Counted from the first letter of the stretch, positions 8,995-18,930 are shown. The stretch: DNA of 64,000 nucleotides from Nostoc commune NIES-4072 (GCF_003113895.1 NZ_BDUD01000001.1:2562713-2626712); one strand, 5' to 3'. Notes: generated by a model from the letters alone, not told the origin. A program made the numbers and translations.

Positions 8995-9924
8995 ATGAAT
9001 CAATTAACACCTAAAGATTGGATATTCATCAAACAGCGATTGACCCCTTATTTATTTTTATTACCCGCTTTAGTTCTTTTGGCGTTAACAGTCTTTTGGC
9101 CTGCACTGCAAGCGTTTTACCTTAGCTTTACCAGCTATGAAGATATTGCCCAGCCGCCACAATGGATAGGTTTTGCCAACTTCCTCAAGCTTTGGAAGGA
9201 TGCAGTTTTTTGGAAAACCTTGGAAAACACTTTTTTATATCTTGTGGGTGTAGTCCCAATTTTAGTAATTGCTCCCCTAGTACTGGCAATTTTGGTAAAT
9301 CAGAAACTGCGGGCGATGAATTGGTTTAGAGCAGCATACTACACCCCAGTGGTAATTTCAATGGTGGTTGCCGGAATAGCTTGGAAATGGCTGTATGCAG
9401 AAAACGGATTATTGAATCAGTTGTTGAAAGCTTTGGGTCTTTTTCCAGAAGGAATTCCTTGGTTAACTAGCCCAGAAAAAATTTTTGGTATTGTACCAAT
9501 TTCTCTTGCCAGTGTCATGGCTGTCACCGTGTGGAAGGGTCTAGGCTACTACATGGTGATTTATTTAGCAGGATTGCAATCAATTCCTGCTGATGTTTAC
9601 GAAGCTGCTGCGATCGATGGTTCTGATGGTATCAGCAAACATTGGGATATCACCATACCTTTGATGAAGCCGTATTTAGCACTAGTGGCGGTGATTTCGG
9701 CTATTTCTGCCACCAAAGTTTTTGAAGAAGTATACATTATGACCCAAGGAGGCCCACTCAGTAGCTCAAAAACGATTGTTTATTATCTATATGAGCAAGC
9801 TTTTGGTAACTTAGAAATCAGCTATGCTTGCACAATTGGTTTAGTGCTATTTTTGATAATTTTAGGATTATCAATTTTGCGATTAGTTATCAATCAGGAG
9901 AGAGCTGATAATATCACAATTTGA
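8995..9924 (+). CDS. MalF/LacF-type sugar ABC transporter permease (orphan)
   Basis: A 309-residue inner-membrane permease of the binding-protein-dependent family with about six transmembrane helices. The cytoplasmic coupling (EAA) loop reads EAAAIDGSDG and continues to ITIPLMKPYL (from about residue 203). The sequence is of the MalF/UgpA type that imports sugars or glycerol phosphates. The second permease, binding protein and ATPase usually beside it are absent from the window. Confidence 0.87.
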   Translation: MNQLTPKDWIFIKQRLTPYLFLLPALVLLALTVFWPALQAFYLSFTSYEDIAQPPQWIGFANFLKLWKDAVFWKTLENTFLYLVGVVPILVIAPLVLAILVNQKLRAMNWFRAAYYTPVVISMVVAGIAWKWLYAENGLLNQLLKALGLFPEGIPWLTSPEKIFGIVPISLASVMAVTVWKGLGYYMVIYLAGLQSIPADVYEAAAIDGSDGISKHWDITIPLMKPYLALVAVISAISATKVFEEVYIMTQGGPLSSSKTIVYYLYEQAFGNLEISYACTIGLVLFLIILGLSILRLVINQERADNITI

Positions 9925-9975
9925 TATTGCTCTATCAGCCATGATCATCTTAAAATATTTAAATATCGAGAGTTC

Positions 9976-10803
9976 ATGAAAACAGACACAATTTTTTATA
10001 CATTATTTCAAACTCTTCCAGGTGTCTTATTTGAACTTTTGGAACAATCTCAAGCTCTAGCGTTGCACTACCAATTTACCTCGGTAGAAATCAAAGAACT
10101 AGCACGCCGTATCGATGGTTTATTCCTACCAAAACCTGATTTTCCAGAAGACCAAATCTATTTCGTTGAGGTACAGTTTCAGCGCGATGATGATATTTAT
10201 TGGCGAATAATAACAGAAGCTTTCCTGTATATAAATCAATATAAACCTCAACGTCGTTGGCAAGCGGTATTACTTTTTGCTCAACGCAGTCTCGACCCAG
10301 GCGTGCCATTTATTTATCAAACATCATTAGCTCAACAGCAAATTCGGATAATTTATTTAGACGAGTTAGATGATGTCCCATCGTCTTCGATTGGGCTAGG
10401 TGTGATTAAGTTAGTAGTTGCAACAGAAGATAAAGCCGTACAGCAAGCGAAAAACTTGATAAATCAAGTACAGCAAACAGATGAAGCTAACCGTAGCAAT
10501 CTCTTAGAATTAGTAGAGAGAATGCTTATCTATAAATTTGTAAACAAAACTCAGCAGGAGTTGGAAGCCATGTTTGGATTAACTGATTGGAGACAAACTA
10601 AATTTTACCAGGAAGTTAAGGAAGAGACAAAGCAGGAAGTAAAAGAGGAGGTTCGAGAAGAAACAAAGCTGGAGACTATACCCCGCTTGCTTAAGTTTGG
10701 TTTAAGTATAGAGCAAATCGCCCAAGCATTAGAATTGAATGTTGAACAGGTAAGACAAGCTATTGATAAACAAGGAGAAGAGGAAACAGAAAGTAATTCG
10801 TAA
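9976..10803 (+). CDS. DUF2887 (Rpn/PD-(D/E)XK-like) protein
   Basis: A 275-residue member of a family common in cyanobacteria, annotated DUF2887 or Rpn-like putative nuclease/transposase. The N-terminal half has the family pattern TDTIFYTLFQTLPGVLFELL and RRIDGLFLPK...YFVEVQFQRD, where D and E-x-Q resemble a PD-(D/E)XK core. The C-terminus has a charged heptad-like stretch (EVKEETKQEVKEEVREETK) and a helix-turn-helix-like end (GLSIEQIAQALELNVEQVRQ). It may be a domesticated mobile-element protein. It ends 21 nt from the convergent tamB gene. Confidence 0.8.
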   Translation: MKTDTIFYTLFQTLPGVLFELLEQSQALALHYQFTSVEIKELARRIDGLFLPKPDFPEDQIYFVEVQFQRDDDIYWRIITEAFLYINQYKPQRRWQAVLLFAQRSLDPGVPFIYQTSLAQQQIRIIYLDELDDVPSSSIGLGVIKLVVATEDKAVQQAKNLINQVQQTDEANRSNLLELVERMLIYKFVNKTQQELEAMFGLTDWRQTKFYQEVKEETKQEVKEEVREETKLETIPRLLKFGLSIEQIAQALELNVEQVRQAIDKQGEEETESNS

Positions 10804-10824
10804 TTTCAAATTTAAGAGATTTCT

Positions 10825-13800
10825 TTAAAACCGTGTTTGATACTCCACTACTGCACGGCTATCATCGGCTAAATTAGTGGAAGCACGCACACGAAACTTA
10901 TCGTTTATCCGATAATTAACACCCCACTGGAATGGGTCATTTGTTGTCAAAATCTTGATGCTGGAAACCGAGATTTTTGAAGAAATATCAACCCCAGCCT
11001 CGGCTGCTAATTCTAAAGTTGAACTGCTCCTTCCAGCTTCAGGATTATCAGAAATAACGGTGGGAAATATCCGCAGTTCACTTAAGCCAAAGGTACTCCC
11101 TATCTGGTTAAAAGCTGACTGAAAATTGTTGAACACAGCCGAACCTGCGATGTTAATCAAACCCAAAGTACTGTCACCTCGTCCTTGGGTGTCTACAAAC
11201 CCACCTCCTAAAAGAGCCACAATTTCGGTTTGACTACGTGACGGACTACTTGTCAGTTCTAGATTTTCATTCAGTTTGCTGGCTAGACCGTTGATAGTGG
11301 CTTCGACTCGAACACTCTCTAAGGCTGATAAACCTGTGGTATTTGCCCGGCTGAAATCATTACTTTGAGTTACGTCCAATACCTTGGCATATAGCCGAAT
11401 ATCTAAGTTGGGATCGCGGGGTTGAGAGGGACTAAAAGTTGCGGTGTGTGTATAGCCACGAGCAAGGTTAAATTGGGTAGTAAATAAATTTACTCCACCT
11501 TGTTCTAATCGGATAGTACCATCGGGTATTGGCTGATTGATTGAGCCGTTAACTATGAGATTACCAGTTGCACGGAAACTGAGAATAGGCGGACGGGTAA
11601 TTTCGACGTTTTTACCAAGTTCTAAATCTAAATTATTAAATCTAGGGATACCTACTGGCAAGGCCGTCGGCGACGCCTTTCGTGTTCCATTCCCAATTTC
11701 AGGTTTACTCTGCTTATCGGCTTTTGTGGGTGCTACGCCAAAACCACTATTTGTAGATGAAGTGGTGTCGGTAGATTCTGCCAGTAATACCTGACCATCA
11801 AATAAATTTACTTTACCGCCAATTACTGGGTTAAGGGCAGAACCAGTAATCTGTAAATTGCCGCTAGCGCCACCCAAGTAAAGTCCTTTCAGATTTAACG
11901 TTAGCTGATCGAGATTAACAGTCAGGGGATTGTTGATACTGTTGTCATTGTTGAAAATGGGTATTTCTCCAGCAGCTTCTACCTTGCCACGGCTAAATCT
12001 ACCCTGAAGATTTTCTACTAAAATGGTGTCAAAATTAAACAGCACTCTACCTGTAACACGTCTCAGTTTACCTGGCAAAGCCTGGGCTGAAAAAGTAGCA
12101 TTATTAATACTAGCAATTCCATTTACTTCGGGTTTTTGCAATGTTCCGCGTACTTTGAGGTCTACTTCTCCTCCACCTTTCTCAAATACTACTTGATTAG
12201 TCAATGCGTTTAACAGCAATAATCCCTCGTTTTCTAACTTCATGTCTAAATTGATTTGATCGCTGTCTGGTGCAACGGTTGCAAAAGGCAATTTATAAGG
12301 GATGCTACCAGTAATATCAACAGGTTTTGGCCCAGCAACTGCTACTGTACTACCAAAGTTTAAGCGTCCGTTGGCATAGCTGAAACTTGCGATCGCTGAG
12401 TCTATTTTATTTTGATTCAATAATCCCTCTGTAATTTCTAATTCTCCTCTAGCTTGGGGATTAGCAATGCTGCCTGCTAAAGCTGCTGTACCGTTAAGAT
12501 TACCTCTGATTCCAACTGGCAGTTTGACAAAATTATTCAGTACTTGTGCTGGCAAATTATTCACCCGCAACTGGCCAGATTGTTCATCACCACCAACGTT
12601 ACCCGTGAAGGCAATCAACCTGTTTGCAGATTCAAGCCGTAAAGGTCGCAAACTCAAAACACCGTTTTCAAAGTTGCCTTCGGCAATCACTTTTTCGGCA
12701 GTATAATAACGATTTCGTTCTTCCTTTTTACCCCAGGCAAAGTCTTGTCCATTCAAATTAAAATCTACTGATAATCCATTAACTGTAGCTGTATTTACAG
12801 CCACTTCCCCGTTGAAAGTCCCCTTTAAGTCTGCCAAATCTGGTATGGGAGTGGAATTAAGTCGCTGTTCTTCCTGTTGCTCTACCAAAGCTTCTATTTC
12901 AGAAAACCGTTGGATTTGGGTTAACAAAGGTTGATTTGGCGCTCCTTGGGGAGTGGTGGTTAGATCCTCTGCTGTGCCGTAGATTTCTGCTGAACCACCA
13001 GGCAAGTTTTGTAAATCAAATATCTGCGCTACCGTTAGAACATCTTGAATCTCTCCCTGGTTGACGTTCAGTTTACCTTGTAGTTGAGAGCCTTTAGGGC
13101 TTTGAGCAAAACTACCGACAAAGGCGTAGCTACTTTTACCTTTGACAAATTCGCTACTGGTAAGTGTGCCTTTTCCATCACTGTAGCGGAATTGAGCAGC
13201 TAAACGATCGCCTTTAAGCCGGCCAATTTGCGGATTAGCGATCGCTAAATTCCCCGTTGCTGCCAATGTCTCCTGATTAAATAGCAAATCTCCAGTTAAC
13301 AACCCAGCTATCTTACCAGTACCCAATCTAGTAATTGCTGGTGGAGTCAAATTCAATATTTGTAAGGGGAAATTTGCAAGTTTCAGCGCCCAATCATTCC
13401 CTTGAGCATTACCTGTAGCTGATGCTTGCTGCCATTTTACTAAGAAGGATTTCGGGCGATTGTTGGCATCTAAATTGAAGGCCAGGCGATCGCTATTACC
13501 CGCCAAGTTCAAATTTAACCCGCGTCCCTGTGCTGAATCGATGTTTCCAGTTAACAACGGTTCAAAAGCAATATTTTGAACAACTAAGTCTCGTAAATTA
13601 ATTTGCCCTACCACATTTGGCAAAGGCAGCTTACCAGTGATTTGTCCATTAAAATCAACTCTTCCCGCCACAGCAACCTGATTAGGAAGATTGATCGGTA
13701 ACTGTTTTAAGTTGTAATTCTGGGCTTGCACGTTGAGATTTAATGCAGTAATTTCCGGTATACCTGCCTTTCTTGCATTGGCTAATATGTTACCAGTAAC

Positions 13801-16596
13801 ACTTAAACCGGGAGCAGTTGCTCGTTCAATGGTCAGCCTTTCACCACTCCAAGCGATCGCAGCACTCAAGGGTCGCTCAAGACCAGGAATACCTTGGGAT
13901 AATTGCACCTGTCCAGCAGCACGTACATCAGCTAATTTGGATGACCCAAACTTGCCAGCTAATTGCAACTGACCGCCAAATTGACCCCGCAATTGCTGAT
14001 TTAACCGATTTAATTCTACATCCGAAGCATTAACTACAGCTTGATAGCGACCATTAGCCAACTGGATATTAGAAACTGCGATCGTTCCACCTGCAAGATT
14101 CACCCGTCCTTGACCACTAGCTTGAATAGTTTGTGGTTGGAAGGACTCAACGGAACCCGCCACGTTTGCTTGACCAGTTAACGTCCCTCTCAACTGCGGT
14201 GGTACTGCTGCTAACTGCTGCAACGGGACATTATTTGCTTGAACTTGCGCCTGATATGCACCATTAGCCAATTGGATATTAGATGCTGTAATAATCCCAC
14301 GCGCAACATTTATCTGTGCTTGACCGTTGGCTTGAATAGTTTGCAGCTTAAAAGAATCAACAGAACCCGCGACGTTGAATTGACCAGTTAACGCTCCTTG
14401 AAACTGCGGTGGTACTGCTGCCAACTGCTGCACAGGTACATTATTTGCTTGAACTTGCGCCTGATATAAACCATTCGCCACTTGAATATTAGAGGCTGTA
14501 ACCGTACCACCGCCAATAGCAAGACGACCCTCACCACTGCCACGGAGGGTTTTTAGGCTGAAATTATCTCTGTTGCCTGCGATTTGGAACGTACCCGCCA
14601 ATGGGTTATTTAAAGCTGGGGGAGACTGTTTTAATATTTCTCCCAACCGCACACCATTAGCTACGAGTTGAGCAGAGAAGCTTTGGTCTTGTAATTGGAC
14701 ATTAGAAACTGCAACTGTGCCGCCACCAATTTGAACTCCTGCTCCATCAGTGCGAATCGTAGCAATTTTAAATGGTGCTGTGCTGCCTGAGAGAATGAGA
14801 CGACCATTAAACTGTGCTTCCCCCAAAGAGACATTTTGCAGTTGACTTTTGTCTACAAAGGGTTGCAATTTTACCCCGGAAGCAACAGCCACAGCTTGCC
14901 AACGCTGATTGGCGTAACTACCAGTTGCCCGAACTGTACCACCACTTACATTCAGAGCTACATTTCGGAAAGAGACGTTACGATTTGGAGCGATGCCTGC
15001 GGCAACTCCAGAGGAGAACGCAACTTCACCTGTTCCTGGGTAAGTCCCGTTAGGAGCTTGGTATTGTACCGCAGTTTGGACATTGGTGGGAGGGCCAGTT
15101 AGTTGAGCAGTACCAGAGACATTGCCGATTTGAAAGTTGGGTGTTATGTCATAAACTTTTGCGATCGCATCCCCTGGAACATTCTTTGCAGCGAAATTTA
15201 TATCCAGTTGCGGATTTTTACCGAGTTGAATTGTCCCAGCCCCTGTAATATCACCACCAACTTTAGCTTTACCTTGAATATCTTTTAGGGTAATTAAAGA
15301 GGAACTAGTCGCAAGTTCAAACTTACTACTGATGGTATTAAAATCAACTTTATCAATCTGAGCAGTTTGAATAGTGGTAACTGTGCCTGAGAGAATTGGT
15401 TGGGTAGTCGATCCGGTAATCTGCAAATCAGCTTTTACTTGTCCAGCGATCGGCACAGGTAGTTTTACCTTAAGAGTCTCTTGGGCATTAACCAAACTCA
15501 CCGCATTTACCCGCGCTGCCAAGTTAAAACCTGCTTGATTGTCGATGATTCCCGTAGCCACTAGGGGAATTTTGCCGTAGTTGCTAGTAACATTGTTTAA
15601 CTGCAACTCCGTTCCCTGGAAGCGGAGATTTCCTTGGCTATTGCTCAACAGTTGTGGGACTTTGGGCACTTGAACTGTTACGCCTTGCACAGTAGCGTTG
15701 CCATACAATAAAGTCCGTTGTCCTGGTGCTAACCTAACTAACAAGTCGCCATTGGCTCGACCCGCCTGTAAGCTCACTGGTAACTTAATTAATCGAGAAA
15801 TATCCGCAGCCAGGAAGTTTTGCGATCGCACTTGAAAGTTCCCTGCTAGCACCCTAGAACGCGTCTCTCCCTGAATAGAAATACTGCCACCACTGTCTGC
15901 TAGCCCTCCCACATCAAACCTAATGAACTGGTTATTTGCTAAAAGTTGTGCAGAACCGTTGATTTGAGAAAATGTTACGGCAGATAAGGGAGATGAGGCA
16001 GAGGGGGGCAACTCTTCCCCCCTGCTCCCTGCTCCCTGCTCCCTTGCTTCTTCCCCTACTCCCCCTGCCCTCTTCTGCGGCATCAAAGCCAGCTTGGCAT
16101 TGCGAAACCACAATTTGTCCAAATCGGTTTTAATAGCGGCGCCTTCACGCGATGGCGCTATATTAGTGGAAACCCAGCGTCCTTGTTTATCCTGTTCAAT
16201 ATAAATATCTGGGTTGACTAAGGTAACATCTAGCTTTAAATGGCGGTTAAAGATTAGTTGTAAAGGGTCAAAACTCACCTCTACAGCTTCGACTATGGCC
16301 CGATCTGGATCTGTGGATGTGGCTGGGATAGCTGAAGCTCCAAATTGCACTCCCGTTAACGAAAATTGTGTGACTTTTCCCAGTTTTACCGGACGGTTGA
16401 GTGTAGTAGTGAGATTTTGTTGTGCTAAGGGTGTTAACTCTGTTTGGACAAAAGTCCATAATCGACAAATACCGACAATAACTCCTAACAGCAAAAGTCC
16501 GCCCAAAGCAATGCTACCCCGACTTAACACCAGCAACCATAGACGCTTGCGGATAGGACACGGTGAGGGAATATCTTGATTGGGAGATTTAGTCAT
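10825..16596 (-). CDS. tamB: TamB-like translocation and assembly module protein (DUF490), 1923 aa
   Basis: A giant envelope protein with one N-terminal membrane anchor (about residues 20-50). An AsmA/DUF748-like start leads into long beta-rich repeats, and a TamB (DUF490) C-terminal domain ends in the aromatic sequence VVEYQTRF. TamB proteins bridge inner and outer membranes in beta-barrel assembly or lipid transport; plant TIC236 derives from the cyanobacterial form. About four tandem 70-residue repeats (residues about 620-900) each contain a form of ASNIQLANG.YQAQVQANNV; the middle two are nearly identical in DNA with a 210-bp period. Two short repeat-derived insertions are seen: a Glu/Gly-rich run at about 172-202 and KASPTAL at about residue 1640. 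The 1.9-kb coding excess over short TamB forms is therefore partly internal duplication. Confidence 0.9.
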   Translation of the reverse strand: MTKSPNQDIPSPCPIRKRLWLLVLSRGSIALGGLLLLGVIVGICRLWTFVQTELTPLAQQNLTTTLNRPVKLGKVTQFSLTGVQFGASAIPATSTDPDRAIVEAVEVSFDPLQLIFNRHLKLDVTLVNPDIYIEQDKQGRWVSTNIAPSREGAAIKTDLDKLWFRNAKLALMPQKRAGGVGEEAREQGAGSRGEELPPSASSPLSAVTFSQINGSAQLLANNQFIRFDVGGLADSGGSISIQGETRSRVLAGNFQVRSQNFLAADISRLIKLPVSLQAGRANGDLLVRLAPGQRTLLYGNATVQGVTVQVPKVPQLLSNSQGNLRFQGTELQLNNVTSNYGKIPLVATGIIDNQAGFNLAARVNAVSLVNAQETLKVKLPVPIAGQVKADLQITGSTTQPILSGTVTTIQTAQIDKVDFNTISSKFELATSSSLITLKDIQGKAKVGGDITGAGTIQLGKNPQLDINFAAKNVPGDAIAKVYDITPNFQIGNVSGTAQLTGPPTNVQTAVQYQAPNGTYPGTGEVAFSSGVAAGIAPNRNVSFRNVALNVSGGTVRATGSYANQRWQAVAVASGVKLQPFVDKSQLQNVSLGEAQFNGRLILSGSTAPFKIATIRTDGAGVQIGGGTVAVSNVQLQDQSFSAQLVANGVRLGEILKQSPPALNNPLAGTFQIAGNRDNFSLKTLRGSGEGRLAIGGGTVTASNIQVANGLYQAQVQANNVPVQQLAAVPPQFQGALTGQFNVAGSVDSFKLQTIQANGQAQINVARGIITASNIQLANGAYQAQVQANNVPLQQLAAVPPQLRGTLTGQANVAGSVESFQPQTIQASGQGRVNLAGGTIAVSNIQLANGRYQAVVNASDVELNRLNQQLRGQFGGQLQLAGKFGSSKLADVRAAGQVQLSQGIPGLERPLSAAIAWSGERLTIERATAPGLSVTGNILANARKAGIPEITALNLNVQAQNYNLKQLPINLPNQVAVAGRVDFNGQITGKLPLPNVVGQINLRDLVVQNIAFEPLLTGNIDSAQGRGLNLNLAGNSDRLAFNLDANNRPKSFLVKWQQASATGNAQGNDWALKLANFPLQILNLTPPAITRLGTGKIAGLLTGDLLFNQETLAATGNLAIANPQIGRLKGDRLAAQFRYSDGKGTLTSSEFVKGKSSYAFVGSFAQSPKGSQLQGKLNVNQGEIQDVLTVAQIFDLQNLPGGSAEIYGTAEDLTTTPQGAPNQPLLTQIQRFSEIEALVEQQEEQRLNSTPIPDLADLKGTFNGEVAVNTATVNGLSVDFNLNGQDFAWGKKEERNRYYTAEKVIAEGNFENGVLSLRPLRLESANRLIAFTGNVGGDEQSGQLRVNNLPAQVLNNFVKLPVGIRGNLNGTAALAGSIANPQARGELEITEGLLNQNKIDSAIASFSYANGRLNFGSTVAVAGPKPVDITGSIPYKLPFATVAPDSDQINLDMKLENEGLLLLNALTNQVVFEKGGGEVDLKVRGTLQKPEVNGIASINNATFSAQALPGKLRRVTGRVLFNFDTILVENLQGRFSRGKVEAAGEIPIFNNDNSINNPLTVNLDQLTLNLKGLYLGGASGNLQITGSALNPVIGGKVNLFDGQVLLAESTDTTSSTNSGFGVAPTKADKQSKPEIGNGTRKASPTALPVGIPRFNNLDLELGKNVEITRPPILSFRATGNLIVNGSINQPIPDGTIRLEQGGVNLFTTQFNLARGYTHTATFSPSQPRDPNLDIRLYAKVLDVTQSNDFSRANTTGLSALESVRVEATINGLASKLNENLELTSSPSRSQTEIVALLGGGFVDTQGRGDSTLGLINIAGSAVFNNFQSAFNQIGSTFGLSELRIFPTVISDNPEAGRSSSTLELAAEAGVDISSKISVSSIKILTTNDPFQWGVNYRINDKFRVRASTNLADDSRAVVEYQTRF
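13960..14720. repeat. Tandem 210-bp coding repeats inside tamB
   Basis: Three to four units of about 210 bp encode 70-residue repeats. Segments such as TTGAATAGTTTG and AACTGCGGTGGTACTGCTGC recur 210 bp apart. The two central units are the most alike, suggesting recent duplication or gene conversion. Confidence 0.8.
15985..16080. repeat. GCTCCCT-type low-complexity repeat inside tamB
   Basis: Several heptad-like TGCTCCC/CTTCCCC units are read on the minus strand as a Glu/Gly/Arg-rich insertion near residues 172-202 of the TamB-like protein, with no break in frame. Confidence 0.7.
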
Positions 16597-16787
16597 TTGC
16601 TTTTACATTATTAATTGCCAGATGTCGCTGGCACACACAAGCATTAACTGAGACGCTGATTCAGTATGCCATTTCCAGGATACGTCAACCAAACGCAAGA
16701 CCTCATTGCTTAAGTTACGGTATTTGCTTAATCCAATACTTATGCTTCATAATATTGGCGTTTTCAGGTAAATCTGATCCCAATAAA

Positions 16788-16865
16788 ATGAAAATTGTTC
16801 CTGTGACTTTCGCTGAGGCACAACGTAGAACTTTAATATGGATAGACCTTAAAAAAGACAGATGA
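16788..16865 (+). CDS. Possible 25-residue upstream peptide
   Basis: ATG at 16788 opens a 25-codon frame ending MKIVPV...DLKKDR, whose TGA overlaps the next gene's ATG as ATGA (16862-16865). The overlap would suit translational coupling to the DUF3110 gene. No clear Shine-Dalgarno sequence is seen and I do not recognise the peptide. It may be chance. Confidence 0.25.
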   Translation: MKIVPVTFAEAQRRTLIWIDLKKDR

Positions 16866-17308
16866 TTACACCTATGCGTGTTTTTGTGTTAATTTTTAAT
16901 GCTCGAACGGAAAATGAGGGAATTCATACCATTCGGGAAGGCGATGCCGAAGGCGGCAAGCTACGCAATAAAATTCTGATGTTCGAGTCAGAAGACGATG
17001 CTACCCGCTTTGCCCTGATGTTAGAAGCTCAGGATTTTCCCTCACCTACACCAGAGCCGTTCGATGCTGAGGAAATCAAGGAATTTTGCGAAAGTGCTGG
17101 ATATGAATGGGAAATCATCCCAGAAAACAGCAATTTAGTTGTAACTCCCCCAGAACTTAACGTCGAACAAACCGACTGGCAAGTAGATGCCCAGAAGGAG
17201 GATACTGTTGAAGATACTTTCCCTCTCAATCAACAGCCACTAGAAGAACCAGAATTGTCTGATTCTGAACTAGAGAAGATGCGTCGCAAATTGGAAGGAT
17301 TGTTGTAA
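16862..17308 (+). CDS. DUF3110 domain protein
   Basis: A 148-residue cyanobacterial/plastid-lineage protein of unknown function. MRVFVLIFNARTENEGIHTI and FESEDDATRFALMLEAQDFP are the DUF3110 signatures. The second Met (16874) is an equally good start. A seven-residue segment (AEGGKLR, about 16943-16966) interrupts the domain between HTIREGD and NKILMF. It is encoded by a dispersed repeat also found inside the amidohydrolase at 51.4 kb. The C-terminal 60 residues are acidic and probably disordered. Confidence 0.85.
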   Translation: MITPMRVFVLIFNARTENEGIHTIREGDAEGGKLRNKILMFESEDDATRFALMLEAQDFPSPTPEPFDAEEIKEFCESAGYEWEIIPENSNLVVTPPELNVEQTDWQVDAQKEDTVEDTFPLNQQPLEEPELSDSELEKMRRKLEGLL

Positions 17309-17418
17309 TTAGTCATTAGTCATTAGTCATTGGTCATTGGTCATTGGTCATTGGTCATTGGTCGCTAAGTGACTAATGACAACGGACAACGTGACAAAGA
17401 ACAAAGGACAAATGACAA
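17309..17418. repeat. Heptad array TTAGTCA / TTGGTCA leading into murQ
   Basis: About nine copies of a seven-base unit (TAGTCAT changing to TGGTCAT) are followed by related sequence in the opposite sense (GACTAATGACAACGGACAA). The murQ start codon lies within the last ACAAATGACAAATGAC units. The two senses can pair into a hairpin. Confidence 0.85.
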
Positions 17419-18345
17419 ATGACAAACTTGCAGGAACGTGGGCATCTTTTAACCGAGCTGGTAAATCCTAACAGTCTTAACTTAGACCAGCTCAGTTCTC
17501 TGGAATTGGTGGAGCTGTTTAATAGCGAAGACCAAAAGGCAATCGAGGCGGTTGCGGCGGCGAAAATTCAATTGGCACAAGCAATTGATAGCGCCGCAGA
17601 GTGTTTGCGCCACGGAGGACGCTTATTTTATATCGGTGCGGGTACAAGTGGCAGGTTAGGAGTGTTAGATGCTGCTGAGTGTCCACCTACTTTTTGTACG
17701 CCGCCAGAGTTGGTACAGGGGATTATTGCTGGTGGTGCTGGCGCACTGGTACGCAGTTCGGAGGATTTAGAAGATAGCATCGAAGATGGAGAGGCTGCGA
17801 TCGCAGGGCGACAAATTACCCAATTAGATGTCGTAGTTGGCATTACCGCAGGTGGGACAACGCCTTATGTCCACGGTGCGCTTCGTGCTGCTCGTGGGCG
17901 AGGAGCCAAAACTATTTTTATCGCCTGTGTTCCCGCAGAACAAGTTAGCTTTGATGCTGATATTGACATTCGCCTTTTGACAGGGCCAGAAATAATCGCT
18001 GGCTCAACTCGCCTAAAAGCTGGTACAGTCACGAAATTAGCTTTAAATATCCTTTCTACTGGGGTGATGGTCAAACTAGGCAAAGTTTACGGTAATCGGA
18101 TGGTAGATGTAGCAGTAACAAATCAAAAATTACGCGATCGCGCCTTGCGAATTTTGCAAGACCTCACAGGTTTAAGTCGGGAAGCAGCTGGTTTTTTATT
18201 AGAACGCAGTGGTAAATGGGTTAAGCTAGCGCTATTAATGCACTGGACTGGTTTAGAAAAAGATGAAGGCGATCGGCTTCTTTCAGAACACCAAAGTAAT
18301 CTTAGGGCAGCTGTTATCAGCTATCAAAACCACAATAAACCTTAA
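17419..18345 (+). CDS. murQ: N-acetylmuramic acid 6-phosphate etherase MurQ
   Basis: A 308-residue cytosolic enzyme that cleaves the D-lactyl ether of MurNAc-6-phosphate to give GlcNAc-6-phosphate and lactate in cell-wall recycling. The SIS domain is plain: GGRLFYIGAGTSGRLGVLDA (about residues 63-82) and GITAGGTTPYVHGAL. The family segment ECPPTFCTP follows the first motif, and TEL.NPNSLNLDQLSS is the expected N-terminus. Length is normal. No other recycling gene (for example anmK) is adjacent. Translation starts at the end of a heptad repeat array with AAAGGACAA as the only Shine-Dalgarno-like sequence. Confidence 0.95.
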   Translation: MTNLQERGHLLTELVNPNSLNLDQLSSLELVELFNSEDQKAIEAVAAAKIQLAQAIDSAAECLRHGGRLFYIGAGTSGRLGVLDAAECPPTFCTPPELVQGIIAGGAGALVRSSEDLEDSIEDGEAAIAGRQITQLDVVVGITAGGTTPYVHGALRAARGRGAKTIFIACVPAEQVSFDADIDIRLLTGPEIIAGSTRLKAGTVTKLALNILSTGVMVKLGKVYGNRMVDVAVTNQKLRDRALRILQDLTGLSREAAGFLLERSGKWVKLALLMHWTGLEKDEGDRLLSEHQSNLRAAVISYQNHNKP

Positions 18346-18404
18346 ATAAGTTCTCCTAAATAAATACTTGATACACTTAAGATTATTAGTGGTAATTTCA
18401 GGTA

Positions 18405-18475
18405 TGTAGAAAGACGCATTAGCGTTGGCGTAGCCTCTCCAAGAGTTGCCCAGTTCAATTTCGCGTCTCTCTACA
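18405..18475. mobile_element. Small inverted-repeat element (MITE-like)
   Basis: TGTAGAAAGACGC at 18405-18417 and GCGTCTCTCTACA at 18463-18475 are inverted with one mismatch in 13. The interior contains GCGTTGGCGTAGCC, a sequence type repeated elsewhere in the window. Confidence 0.6.
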
Positions 18476-18846
18476 AGTAATAAATATTAATAAATGTAAA
18501 TAAAAATAAATACTTTTAAGATACATTGCCAATCTAAATAAGTGAAATCTAGAAAGAGACTGCCAATGTTTTTTAAATAAAAATTCAGAAATTATACGGA
18601 TATAATTCTGTATGGAAATTATTAAAATTAAAGATATAAATACTGAATGCATTTTTCTTAATGATGTGGGCTACAGCAACCTATTTGAGTCATAAAAATT
18701 GCCAAGAATCAACTCTGTGCTATATGACTTTTTTACTAGTAATATTTTTGCTATTATCCTATATCCCTTGATTTTAATAAACTTGATTTAAACTGCTACA
18801 TACGAAATGTATTGGCACTTATTGACCTATCTGCTGACCACTATAT

Positions 18847-18930
18847 AGCTAGTACAGGTCGGTGGAAATAAACCTACCATTCCCAACAGCCAGAAAGCAC
18901 AAAAAATTAAATCCTTTTGACTTTTGACTT
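18847..18930 (+). repeat. Pix-locus element, copy 1 (ahead of pixG)
   Basis: It runs from AGCTAGTACAGGTCGGTGG to CTTTTGACTT and shares GGAAATAAAC, the CAG..AGAAAG core and TTTTGACTT with copies at 20570-20659 (inverted) and 21761-21850. Confidence 0.75.

Noticed and set aside
9976..10803. Active transposase
   Set aside because: The DUF2887/Rpn-like protein has no flanking inverted repeats and stands as a single gene, so a mobile element is not supported.
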